DNA from: Burkholderiaceae bacterium
GTDB lineage: Bacteria > Pseudomonadota > Gammaproteobacteria > Burkholderiales > Burkholderiaceae_C
Assembly (NCBI GenBank): GCA_017999135.1
Contig: JAGOBT010000004.1
Coordinates: 1-26,722 of the forward strand
Reading direction: 5' to 3'
Length of the DNA stretch: 26,722 bases
Under the pieces are notes generated by a model. That model did no database searches and was not told the origin of the DNA. It worked only from the letters and a program-made list of their open reading frames with translations. Every line of letters begins with the position of its first letter. Positions within the stretch are counted from its first letter, which is position 1. This document shows positions 1 through 7,395 of this stretch, piece by piece. Both the position numbers and the translations under genes were made by a program.

Positions 1-200
1 CCCTGCCCGCCCACCGCCTCGGGCAGCGCGGCGCCCAGCAGGCCCAGTTGCTGGGCCAGGCCCGTCCACAGCGGCTGGACCGCGCCGGGCGTGGTCAGCA
101 GCGCGGCGCGGCGCTCGAAAGGGGCGTTGTCCTGCAGCCAGCGCTGCAGGCTGCTCTGCAGCAGCGCCTGGGTGTCGTCGAGGGCAAAGATCGGGTCCAT
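1..200 (-). CDS. acyl-CoA dehydrogenase, N-terminal part (cut by window edge)
   Basis: Reading leftward from the ATG at 200, the frame stays open to the window edge and gives about 66 residues beginning MDPIFALDDTQALLQSSLQR and including a GLLGAALPEAVGG-type segment, which is typical of the N-terminal helical domain of acyl-CoA dehydrogenases. It starts 14 bases after the stop of the complete acyl-CoA dehydrogenase upstream, with a weak GAGG at the junction, so the two are probably one operon. Adjacent pairs of diverged dehydrogenases often form heteromeric enzymes in which only one chain carries the catalytic base. That is family knowledge and is not proven here. The FAD- and substrate-binding domains lie outside the window. 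Confidence 0.75.
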   Translation of the reverse strand, partial: MDPIFALDDTQALLQSSLQRWLQDNAPFERRAALLTTPGAVQPLWTGLAQQLGLLGAALPEAVGGQ

Positions 201-214
201 GGCGGCCGGCCTCG

Positions 215-1411
215 TCAGTGCGCCGCCAGCAAGTGCTGGGCGATCAGGTTGCGCTGCACCTCGTTGGTGCCGGCATAAATGCTGGCCGCGCGGTCGTTCA
301 GGTAGGTGCCCATGGCCCACAGCGCGTCTTCGGGCAGGGTCAGCGCATGGGCGCCGGCCTCGCCGGCCGGCAGGCGCGCGGCCGCATACGGCCCGGCGAT
401 GGTGACGGCCAGTTCGGTGAGGTGCTGGCGCAGCTCGGTGCCCAGCAGCTTGCCGACGTTGGGCGCCACCGGGTGGTCGACGCCGCGGATGCGGTCGGCC
501 AGCACCTGCTGCTCCAGCGCGTGCAGGGCGTCCACCCGGCACTGGGCGTCGGCCAGGCCGGTGGCCACGGCCTGGCGTTCGGCATCGTCGGCCGGGCGGC
601 TGGCGAAGGCGGCGGTGGCCATCGCCTGCATGCGCAGCAGCCGGGCGCGCAGCGCCGGGGTGTAGGTGCCGCCGCGCTCATGCACGAGCAGGTACTTGGC
701 GATGGTCCAGCCCTGGTTCTCCTGCCCCAGCAGGGCCGAGACCGGCACCCGCACATCGTCGAAGAACACCTGGTTCAGCTCATGGTCGCCCGAGATGCTG
801 ATGATCGGCCGCACGGTGATGCCGGGCAGGTCCATGTCGAACAGCAGGAAGCTGATGCCCTGCTGCGGCTTGCCGGTGGTGCTGGTGCGCACCAGGCAGA
901 AGATGCGGTTGGCCCACTGGGCGTGGGTGGTCCAGATCTTGGTGCCGTTGATGACGTAATGGTCCCCATCGCGCACCGCGCGGCACTGCAGCGACGCCAG
1001 GTCGGACCCCGACCCCGGCTCGCTGTAGCCCTGGCACCAGTAGTCGTCGCCGTTGCGGATGGCGGGCAGCCAGCGCTGCTTCTGCTCGGGCGTGCCGTAG
1101 GCCAGCACCACCGGCGCCACCATGCGCACGCCCTGCGGCGCCAGCGCCGGCGCGTGGGCGGCGGCGCATTCGCTGGCGAAGATGTCGTGCTGGCGGGCTG
1201 TCCAGCCGGTGCCGCCCCATTCCACCGGCCAGTGCGGCACGCTCCAGCCGCGCGCGGCCAGGGCGCGGAACCAGGGGCGGCTGTCGGGGGCGTCGGTGAA
1301 GATGCCGGCCGTGCGCCGGCCGGCCAGGCGCATGGCGGCCGTCAGCGATGTGGCCAGGAACTGGCGCACCTCGTCCCGGAAGGCAGTGTCTGCAGGCGTG
1401 AGGGTGGTCAA
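215..1411 (-). CDS. acyl-CoA dehydrogenase family protein
   Basis: A 398-residue flavoenzyme predicted to oxidise an acyl-CoA to the 2-enoyl-CoA and pass electrons to ETF. The N-terminal helical domain is followed by the FAD/substrate motif YSEPGSGSDLAS (about 129-140), the NGTKIWTTHAQ segment (155-165) and a C-terminal YAGTNEVQRNLIAQHL helix (379-394). The position holding the catalytic Glu in medium-chain enzymes is Ala380. Glu245, in a HERGG segment, is the likelier base, as in isovaleryl-type and heteromeric enzymes. The start is TTG at 1411: no ATG occurs before residue 27, and the family N-terminus needs the AFRDEVRQFL helix. The gene is divergent from an acyl-CoA ligase and followed by a second dehydrogenase, so a degradative acyl-CoA pathway is likely. 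The substrate cannot be told. Confidence 0.9.
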   Translation of the reverse strand: MTTLTPADTAFRDEVRQFLATSLTAAMRLAGRRTAGIFTDAPDSRPWFRALAARGWSVPHWPVEWGGTGWTARQHDIFASECAAAHAPALAPQGVRMVAPVVLAYGTPEQKQRWLPAIRNGDDYWCQGYSEPGSGSDLASLQCRAVRDGDHYVINGTKIWTTHAQWANRIFCLVRTSTTGKPQQGISFLLFDMDLPGITVRPIISISGDHELNQVFFDDVRVPVSALLGQENQGWTIAKYLLVHERGGTYTPALRARLLRMQAMATAAFASRPADDAERQAVATGLADAQCRVDALHALEQQVLADRIRGVDHPVAPNVGKLLGTELRQHLTELAVTIAGPYAAARLPAGEAGAHALTLPEDALWAMGTYLNDRAASIYAGTNEVQRNLIAQHLLAAH

Positions 1412-1478
1412 GGCAGCGGTCCAGGCAAGGCTTGCGGCAGCGTACGGGCCAGTCTCACATGCGCCCCGGCGGGCATGA

Positions 1479-1496
1479 ATCGTCGAAAGCGACGAT
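1479..1496. promoter_or_regulatory. 7-bp inverted repeat in the divergent promoter region
   Basis: ATCGTCG-aaag-CGACGAT is a perfect inverted repeat in the 119-base space between the divergent dehydrogenase (start 1411) and ligase (start 1531) genes. Its place fits an operator for a dimeric regulator controlling both sides, but no regulator gene lies next to it and no good -10/-35 boxes are evident. It could also be a transcript hairpin. Confidence 0.35.
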
Positions 1497-1530
1497 GTGG
1501 GCCGGGGCGGCGGGCCGATCCAATCCTGGC

Positions 1531-3108
1531 ATGCGCCACACCCCTGCCACCTCCCCGTCTGCCCTGTCCGAACCCGTGACCATCGGCGACCATCTGACGC
1601 TGGCGGGCCGCCAGCGTGGCGATGCGGTGGCGGTGGTCGACAACGGCATGCACGTCCGCTGGGCCGCGCTGGACGCCGCCAGCGACCAGCTGGCCTGCGG
1701 CCTGCTGGGGCTGAAGCTGCAGCGCGGCGACCGCATCGGCATCATCGGGCTGAACCAGGTGGAATGGCTGGTGCTGTTCTACGCCGCAGCCAAGATCGGC
1801 GTGGCGGCGGTGGGCCTGAGCGTGCGCTACCGCGACACCGAGCTGGAGGCCATGCTGGGCGACAGCCAGACCAAGGTGGTGTTCACGCTGCAGCAGCATG
1901 ACGGCTTCGACTTCATCGCCATGCTGCAGCGCCTGGGGCCGCGCCTGCCCGCCCTGCGCCATGTGATCGCCATCGACGGCAGCGGGCTCAACAGCCTGTC
2001 GGCGCTGGCCGCCACGCCGCTGGAGGCCGGGCGCCTGTCGGCCGTGCGCCGCCGGGTGCAGGCCGATGATGTGGCGATGGTGATCTACACCTCGGGCACC
2101 ACCGGCCGGCCCAAGGGCGCCGGGCTCACCCACCGCAGCCTGCTGGCGGCGGCCACCGCCCAGGCGCGCCACACCCGGGTGACGGCGCAGGACGTGCTGC
2201 ACCTGGCCAACCCGCTGAACCACGTGGGCGGCATCACCTGTGGCGTGCTCACCCACCTGGTGGGCGGCGGCACCGTGGTGCTGGTGCCTGAATTCAAGGC
2301 CGACCGCATGATCGCGCTGATGCAGCAGCACCGCCCCACGCTGCTGGCCGGCGTGCCCACGGTGCTGACGCTGCTGCTGATGCATGCCCGCATCGACGCG
2401 GTCGACCTGTCGGCCGTGCGGTTGGTGTTCTCGGGCGGTTCCAACGTCGACGCCGCGCTGCTGCAGCGCCTGGGCGAGCGCATGCCCCAGGCCACGTTGA
2501 TGAACCTGTACGGGCTGACCGAGACCTCGGGCGCCATCGTGATGACGCCCTGGGAGCGCAGCAACGCCGACCTGATGGGCACCATCGGCCTGCCGCTGGA
2601 CGGCGCCCGGCTCAAGGTGGCCGGCGCGCAGGGTGAGGCGGTGCCGCCCGGCACGGTGGGCGAACTGTGGTTCCGCGGCGCTGGCGTGGTGCCGGGCTAC
2701 ATCGGCGCCGCGGCGGGCCAGGGCTTCAGCGCCGACGGCTGGCTGCAGACCGGCGACCTGGGCACGGTGGACGCGCGTGGGGTCATCACGCTGAAAGGCC
2801 GCGCCAAGGACATGTACATCCAGGGCGGCTTCAACGTCTACCCGGCCGAGGTGGAGGCGCTGATCCACCGCCACCCGGGCGTGGTGATGGCTGCCGGCAT
2901 CGGCGTGCCCGATGCGGTGCTGGGCGAAGTGGGGCGCGTCTACGTGATCCCCAAGCCCGGCAGCAACCTGCGCGAGGCCGACGTGCGCAACTGGTGCGCC
3001 GAGCACCTGGCCGACTACAAGGTGCCGCGCCAGGTGGTGCTGCGCGATGCGCTGCCGCTGACACCGGCCGGCAAGATCCACAAGGCCGCGCTGCGCGCCG
3101 AGGCCTGA
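1531..3108 (+). CDS. acyl-CoA synthetase (AMP-forming, class I adenylate-forming enzyme)
   Basis: A 525-residue ligase that activates a carboxylic acid with ATP to the acyl-adenylate and then to the CoA thioester. The P-loop-like A3 motif YTSGTTGRPKGAGLTHRS lies near residues 185-200, the A5 segment is NLYGLTETSG, the A7 segment is WLQTGDLG followed by KGRAKDMYIQGGFNVYPAEVE, and the A10 lysine is Lys515 in PAGKIHKAALR. The frame is open upstream to 1432, but ATG 1531 gives a normal family length; a GTG at 1576 is a possible later start. It is divergent from two acyl-CoA dehydrogenases and so probably makes their substrate. The acid is unknown; medium/long-chain fatty or aromatic acids are options. 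Confidence 0.88.
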   Translation: MRHTPATSPSALSEPVTIGDHLTLAGRQRGDAVAVVDNGMHVRWAALDAASDQLACGLLGLKLQRGDRIGIIGLNQVEWLVLFYAAAKIGVAAVGLSVRYRDTELEAMLGDSQTKVVFTLQQHDGFDFIAMLQRLGPRLPALRHVIAIDGSGLNSLSALAATPLEAGRLSAVRRRVQADDVAMVIYTSGTTGRPKGAGLTHRSLLAAATAQARHTRVTAQDVLHLANPLNHVGGITCGVLTHLVGGGTVVLVPEFKADRMIALMQQHRPTLLAGVPTVLTLLLMHARIDAVDLSAVRLVFSGGSNVDAALLQRLGERMPQATLMNLYGLTETSGAIVMTPWERSNADLMGTIGLPLDGARLKVAGAQGEAVPPGTVGELWFRGAGVVPGYIGAAAGQGFSADGWLQTGDLGTVDARGVITLKGRAKDMYIQGGFNVYPAEVEALIHRHPGVVMAAGIGVPDAVLGEVGRVYVIPKPGSNLREADVRNWCAEHLADYKVPRQVVLRDALPLTPAGKIHKAALRAEA

Positions 3109-3123
3109 CGGCCGGCGTGCCGG

Positions 3124-3474
3124 CTACAGCCGGCGCGCGAAGTCGGCCTCGTCGAAGCCGACGGTGATGCTGCCGTCGGGCCATTCCACCACCGGGCGCT
3201 TGACCACGCTGGCCTGCGCCAGCATCAGCGCCTGGGCGCTGGCGGCATCGGTCACTGCGGCTTGGGTGGCGGCGTCCAGCTTGCGCCAGGTGGTGCCCTG
3301 GCGGTTCAGCAGCCGCTGCCAGCCGGCACTGGCCACCCAGGCGGCCAGGCGGTCGGCCGGCACGCCGGCCTTCTTGAAATCATGGAACTGCACCGCCGCG
3401 CCCTGCGCCGCCAGAAAGGCGCGGGCCCGCTTGACGGTGTCGCAGTTGGGGATGCCGTACAGGGTGATCGTCAT
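3124..3474 (-). CDS. yffB: ArsC/Spx-family protein YffB
   Basis: A 116-residue protein with a thioredoxin-like fold. It starts MTITLYGIPNCDTVKRAR and has the single family cysteine Cys11, a GTTWRKLD segment and VKRPVVEWPDG near the C-terminus, matching the YffB branch of the ArsC/Spx family throughout. Real arsenate reductase activity is not expected: the branch is named by homology and its role is unclear (perhaps GSH-dependent thiol reduction). ATG 3474 is preferred over the open frame to 3591 because the family begins at MxxxYGIxNCDT. It follows the lipoprotein gene by 19 bases on the same strand and converges with the ligase gene 15 bases away. Confidence 0.88.
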   Translation of the reverse strand: MTITLYGIPNCDTVKRARAFLAAQGAAVQFHDFKKAGVPADRLAAWVASAGWQRLLNRQGTTWRKLDAATQAAVTDAASAQALMLAQASVVKRPVVEWPDGSITVGFDEADFARRL

Positions 3475-3493
3475 GGGCGGAAAGTCGGCTCGG

Positions 3494-4003
3494 TCACTGG
3501 TCGGCATCGCAGCGCGGGTCAGGCAGGTAGGACGCCCCGCCCCGCACCCGGCCGCTGGGCTCGAAGGTGATGCGCACCCACAGGCATTCATAGGTGGGAT
3601 AGCGCCACGACCAGGTCTGGCGGTTCATGAATTCACCGGCCTTGTCGGCCGGCCGGCCCAGCAGCAGCAGCACCGCGTCGCGCGACATGCCGGGGCCCAC
3701 CTGGGCGAAGTTGGCTTCGGTCAGCACCTGCTGGCTGGCGGTGACGCGGCCATCGCCACCCAGGTCCACCATCACCGTGGTGCGGCCGTAGGGGCCGGTG
3801 GCGTACTCCAGCCGCTGGCCGCCGGCCGGCAGCGTGTAACGGCCGGTGGGCGGGCCCAATCGGGCCACCACCTCGGCCTCGGTCTGGCCGGGTGTGGCCT
3901 GCGGCGGCTGCAGGCTGGCGCAACCGGCCAGCGCCGCAGCGGCCAGCCAGGTGGCAACGCCGGCGGCGCGCCTGGCAGACGGGAAACAGCGGGGGTTCGG
4001 CAT
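3494..4003 (-). CDS. small outer-membrane lipoprotein, BamE/SmpA-OmlA-like
   Basis: A 169-residue precursor with an Arg-rich start, a hydrophobic stretch and a lipobox LAGC at residues 25-28, giving lipidated Cys28. The mature part has two BamE-like repeats, seen as TEAEVVARLGPPTGRY and MSRDAVLLLLGRPADK, the small helix-turn unit typical of SmpA/OmlA-fold lipoproteins. It is therefore probably an envelope lipoprotein; whether it belongs to the BAM complex is unknown, and genuine BamE is usually shorter. GGAG lies 6 bases before ATG 4003, supporting this start. It lies between the DUF2145 gene (33 bases upstream) and yffB (19 bases downstream). Confidence 0.75.
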   Translation of the reverse strand: MPNPRCFPSARRAAGVATWLAAAALAGCASLQPPQATPGQTEAEVVARLGPPTGRYTLPAGGQRLEYATGPYGRTTVMVDLGGDGRVTASQQVLTEANFAQVGPGMSRDAVLLLLGRPADKAGEFMNRQTWSWRYPTYECLWVRITFEPSGRVRGGASYLPDPRCDADQ

Positions 4004-4036
4004 CGATGACTCCAGGCAAGCAGGACACAGCCAGCA

Positions 4037-4969
4037 TCATGCCCCGGCAGCGCGTGCCGGCGCGGCACCGAGCGGGATCACCCGGTCACCGGCAGCGGGC
4101 TGGCAGCCGTCGCCGATGGGGGCCCAGCCCTGGCGCAGCACCATCCGGCGGGTGTCGTGGCACAGCTCGATGCGCTGCGCGCCCGGCACCTGCCGGCGGA
4201 CGAAGGCCTCGATCGAGGCCGGCATGCTGACGTCGAACTGCTGGGCCTGCACCGCGCTGGCCGGGTGGTCGTCGGTGTGCAGCCAGGGCATCAGCGCCGC
4301 GGCCAGCGTCACCAGCGGGTTGGCCACCTGCATGCGGGTGGGCTGGTAGCCCTGCTGGCGCAACCACTGCTGGGCCTGGGCACGTGCGTCTGGCACATCG
4401 GCTGGCAGGCCGCCCCAGGCCTGGGCCAGCAGTTCGGCCACCCACTGGTTGCAATTCTGGTAGCGGGTGCTGAACGCATGGGCATTGGCGCTGTAGCTGC
4501 TGCCCAGCACCCGCAGGGCCTGCCGGGCGTCCAGCGCGGCGGCTTCCAGTGCGCCGGCCTCGGGCGCGGGCAACAGCAGCAGCACGATGTGGCCCAGCGC
4601 CGGGTCGGCACCGCCCAGCAGAAAGCCCGGCAGGCCCTGGTCGAACAGCCGCGGCTGGCCCGCGTCGCAGTCGTAGTACAGCTGGCGCACCGACCACGGC
4701 GTGTTCGGGCTGGCCAGCAGGGCGATGCCGGCATGGCTGTAGCGCTGGCCAAAGCGGCGCAGGTCGGTGCCGGCGCGGGCGATCAGGGCCAGGCGCTGGC
4801 CCGACTGGTCCAGCGTCTCGCGCACCAGGGCGGCAAAGCGAAACAGCCGGTCGTGCTGCACCGCGTCCAGCGGCGGTGGCGGCGCGCAGTGGCGCAGCAG
4901 GTCGGCCTGCGCCGCCCCGGCCGCCAGCGCCAGGGCCAGGGCCACGCCCAGCAGCGCGCGCCAGTTCAA
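4037..4969 (-). CDS. DUF2145 family exported protein
   Basis: A 310-residue protein with a signal peptide (about 1-22, ending AQA). I recognise the DUF2145 pattern: GTDLRRFGQRYSHAGIAL (67-84), VRQLYYDCDAGQPRLFDQG (94-112), then FSTRYQNCNQWVAELL (166-181). His79 in RYSHAG followed by Cys173 in QNCNQW is the order of circularly permuted NlpC/P60 (papain-like) hydrolases, so it may be a periplasmic peptidase or amidase; that is an inference. The start is TTG at 4969, 7 bases after the stop of the upstream exported protein, and TTG is needed to include the signal peptide. No experimental function is known to me. Confidence 0.75.
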   Translation of the reverse strand: MNWRALLGVALALALAAGAAQADLLRHCAPPPPLDAVQHDRLFRFAALVRETLDQSGQRLALIARAGTDLRRFGQRYSHAGIALLASPNTPWSVRQLYYDCDAGQPRLFDQGLPGFLLGGADPALGHIVLLLLPAPEAGALEAAALDARQALRVLGSSYSANAHAFSTRYQNCNQWVAELLAQAWGGLPADVPDARAQAQQWLRQQGYQPTRMQVANPLVTLAAALMPWLHTDDHPASAVQAQQFDVSMPASIEAFVRRQVPGAQRIELCHDTRRMVLRQGWAPIGDGCQPAAGDRVIPLGAAPARAAGA

Positions 4970-4976
4970 GGCGCGG

Positions 4977-5447
4977 TCAGAGCCGCACCGGTTGCGCCGC
5001 CAGCTCGCGCTGGAAACCGTCGGTCAGCACCAGGTAGAACGCCTGCTGACTGCCGCCGTGCACGAACTCGGTGCCATAGGGCTGCGGCCGCGCGGTCACT
5101 GTCTGGCCGACGGCCAATCGGTGCTGTGCGGCGATCGCCTGCGGAAGCACCAGCACATGGCGGGGCGCCGGGGCATCGGCCGCCAGTGCCTGCAGCTGCA
5201 GTTGCACCTGGCCGGGCTGGCCCGCCACCTCGGCCACGTCGGTGATGCGGTAAGGGCCCAGCGCGGCCCGCTGGCCGCTGCTGGCGCTGTTGCTGGACGC
5301 ATCGCTGGACGCCGAACTGCCCGCCGATGCGGACGATCCACCAACGGCAGACGACGTCCCCAGGCTGCCGGCCTGCGCCGACAGCAGGCTGCTGCCCAGC
5401 AGCAGGGCCGCTGCGGCCCATCGGGAGAGGGTGTGATGCTTCATCAT
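4977..5447 (-). CDS. small exported Ser-rich protein of unknown function
   Basis: A 156-residue protein starting MMKHHTLSRW, with a signal peptide (cleavage near AQA-GS), a low-complexity Ser/Gly/Ala linker of about 40 residues and a C-terminal globular part containing YRITDVAEVAGQPGQ and YGTEFVHGGSQQAFYLVL. I do not recognise a characterised family. Two adjacent ATGs (5447 and 5444) are equally good starts; the longer open frame to 5474 has a Pro/Gly-rich lead unlike a signal peptide. It directly precedes the DUF2145 gene with a 7-base gap, so the two products probably act together in the periplasm. Confidence 0.7.
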   Translation of the reverse strand: MMKHHTLSRWAAAALLLGSSLLSAQAGSLGTSSAVGGSSASAGSSASSDASSNSASSGQRAALGPYRITDVAEVAGQPGQVQLQLQALAADAPAPRHVLVLPQAIAAQHRLAVGQTVTARPQPYGTEFVHGGSQQAFYLVLTDGFQRELAAQPVRL

Positions 5448-5519
5448 GTGATCCGGTGGACCCGGGCCCGGCACCGCGCCGGCCTTAGGGCACCCATGAT
5501 ACGGATGCCGCAGCGCCGC

Positions 5520-6311
5520 TCAGGCCAGCGCCTGAGATGCCCGCACCTCGTCGCGCACCTGCTCGGTCAGCTCGGCCTTCAGCGCGGCGAACGGCGGCGT
5601 GGTCTTCACCGCATAGTGGCGCGGGTGCGGCAGCGGCACCACCAGGTCGCGCTTGATGCGGCCGGGCCGGGCGCTCATCACCACCACCCGGCTGCCGAGG
5701 AACACCGCCTCGTCGATGTCGTGCGTGACGAACAGCACCGTGGTGCGCTCGGCCTCCCAGATGCCGAGCAGCAATTCCTGCATCAGCTCGCGCGTCTGGT
5801 GGTCGAGGGCGCCGAAGGGCTCGTCCATCAGCAGCATGCGCGGCCGGTTGGCCAGCGCACGGGCAATGGCCACGCGCTGCTGCATGCCGCCCGACAGCTG
5901 CTTGGGGTAGTGCTGCTCGAAGCCGCGCAGCCCCACCTTGTGCAGGAAGGCGTTGGCCGCCTCCAGTTGCTGCGGGCGCGGCACGCCGCGCTCGCGCAGG
6001 CCGAAGCACACGTTGTCCAGCACCGTCAGCCACGGAAACAGGGTGTAGCTCTGGAACACCATGCCGCGGTCGGCGCCGGGGCCGGTGATGCGCTGGCCGT
6101 CCAGCAGCACCTGGCCCGCAGTGGGCGTGTCCAGCCCGGCCACGATGCGCAGCAGCGTGCTCTTGCCGCAGCCGCTGGGGCCGAGGATGGTGACGAAGTC
6201 GTTCTCGGCCACGTCCAGATCGGTGGCCTGCAAGGCCAGCGTGCCGCCGCTGGCCGACGCAAAGCGACGCTCGACCTGCTGCACCTGCAGCAGTGCCTGC
6301 GCTGATTTCAT
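5520..6311 (-). CDS. ABC transporter ATP-binding protein, NitT/TauT type
   Basis: A 263-residue ATPase that powers the importer encoded upstream. Walker A is GPSGCGKST (about 44-52), the Q-loop is VFQSYTLFPWL, the signature is LSGGMQQR, Walker B is LLMDEPFGALD and the switch His is in FVTHDIDEAVFL. The whole matches the SsuB/TauB/NrtD class. ATG 6311 overlaps the stop of the diguanylate cyclase gene (ATGA at 6308-6311), so it is translationally coupled to a gene that is not a transporter part. It is the last gene of the hutU-hutH-led minus-strand unit, which suggests a histidine-pathway substrate for the transporter; NitT/TauT members otherwise take sulfonates, nitrate or pyrimidine precursors. 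Confidence 0.92.
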   Translation of the reverse strand: MKSAQALLQVQQVERRFASASGGTLALQATDLDVAENDFVTILGPSGCGKSTLLRIVAGLDTPTAGQVLLDGQRITGPGADRGMVFQSYTLFPWLTVLDNVCFGLRERGVPRPQQLEAANAFLHKVGLRGFEQHYPKQLSGGMQQRVAIARALANRPRMLLMDEPFGALDHQTRELMQELLLGIWEAERTTVLFVTHDIDEAVFLGSRVVVMSARPGRIKRDLVVPLPHPRHYAVKTTPPFAALKAELTEQVRDEVRASQALA

Positions 6312-7318
6312 GTCGACACCTCGACCCGATTGCGGCCATTGTGTTTGGCCTGGTAGAGCGCCCGATCGGCCGCGTCCAGCCAGTCGTCGGCACTGTGGTG
6401 CGCCTGCTGCACGCCCACGCCGATGCTCACGGTGATGGGATGGCCAGGCAGCAGCACCGAATCGGCGATGCGCTGGCGCAGTGCCTCGGCCACCTGGCGT
6501 GCATCGGATGTCGAGGTGCGCGGCAGCAGCAGCACGAATTCTTCGCCGCCGGTGCGGAACAGCATGTCGCTTTGGCGCTTGCGGGCCGACAGCGCCGCCA
6601 CCATCGCGACCAGGGCCGCATCACCTGCGGCATGGCCATGGCGGTCGTTGATGGACTTGAAATGGTCGATGTCGATCGCGAGCAGGGCGTTCATGCCCAG
6701 CGCCGCGGCATCGGGCCGTGCCAGCAGCGCCAGCTGCTGGGCCAGATGGCGCCGGTTGTAGGCGCCGGTGAGCGGGTCGGTCAGCGTCTGCTGCACCAGC
6801 GCGCGCTGCAGGTCACCCAGCACATTCAGCACCACGTTGACCATGATCAGCGTCAAGGCCAGAGTGGCACCAAAGCGCACGGCCACCGGCAGGCCCAGGC
6901 CCTGCCAGACCAGCGCCGTCGACCCCAGCAGCATCACCATGCTCAACAGCAAGGCAAGGCGGCGCGACAGCATGAAATGGGACACCAGCACCGTCGGAAA
7001 CGCCCAGTAGGTGCCGGCCAGCCCGAGCCGATGGACCGATTCGCACACCGCCACCATGAAGCCCAGCACCATCACCCAGAACGGCACCACCGGCGCGCGC
7101 CCGGCCCGCAGCGACCAGGCGTTGACCGCCATCATCGCCTGTGCAGCCAGGATCAGGGTGCCCAGCAGCACCCGGCCCGCCACGAAGTGGTTGAAGGTGA
7201 ACGGCAGCAGCAGCACCGCCGACAGTGCGCTCATGATCAGCGCAATGCGGTCGCGCTGGTCTGCCAAGGCATCATCCCCAGCCCGCAATGCACGTGACAA
7301 AGGGGTCAGGACACTCAT
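6308..7318 (-). CDS. membrane diguanylate cyclase (GGDEF domain)
   Basis: A 336-residue protein that should make cyclic di-GMP from two GTP. Six hydrophobic segments (about 24-45, 50-70, 77-98, 104-118, 120-140, 147-170) form an N-terminal sensor-like membrane domain. The GGDEF domain begins at TLTDPLTGAYNRR (178-190) and has AIDIDHFKSIND (214-225), an active-site GGEEF (257-261) and an inhibitory RxxD site (R248-D251) five residues before it, so product feedback is probably intact. It lies between the ABC permease and ATPase genes and overlaps the ATPase start. ATG 7318 is chosen. An alternative ATG at 7396, overlapping the permease stop as TGATG, would add 26 residues and tight coupling. 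Confidence 0.9.
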   Translation of the reverse strand: MSVLTPLSRALRAGDDALADQRDRIALIMSALSAVLLLPFTFNHFVAGRVLLGTLILAAQAMMAVNAWSLRAGRAPVVPFWVMVLGFMVAVCESVHRLGLAGTYWAFPTVLVSHFMLSRRLALLLSMVMLLGSTALVWQGLGLPVAVRFGATLALTLIMVNVVLNVLGDLQRALVQQTLTDPLTGAYNRRHLAQQLALLARPDAAALGMNALLAIDIDHFKSINDRHGHAAGDAALVAMVAALSARKRQSDMLFRTGGEEFVLLLPRTSTSDARQVAEALRQRIADSVLLPGHPITVSIGVGVQQAHHSADDWLDAADRALYQAKHNGRNRVEVST

Positions 7319-7395
7319 GCGGACAGCATCGGCGCCAGGGCGCAGGACTTGAGCCGGCAGCGCCCCGCGGCACGGCCAGGGCGTGACGCCGGTCA

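Noticed and set aside
218..1579. Very long open frames opposite or across real genes (for example 218-1579 plus, 1408-3081 minus, 10786-12558 plus, 13908-15788 minus)
   Set aside because: At this GC content antisense frames stay open for hundreds of codons. Their translations are Arg/Ala/His/Gln-rich without family motifs, and they lie over well-recognised genes.
3109..3124. Terminator between the acyl-CoA ligase and yffB genes
   Set aside because: GCCGGC repeats could pair, but the loop would be only two bases and there is no T-run.
3124..3474. Arsenate reductase
   Set aside because: The protein belongs to the ArsC/Spx fold, but the whole-length pattern is that of YffB, and no arsenic-resistance genes are nearby.
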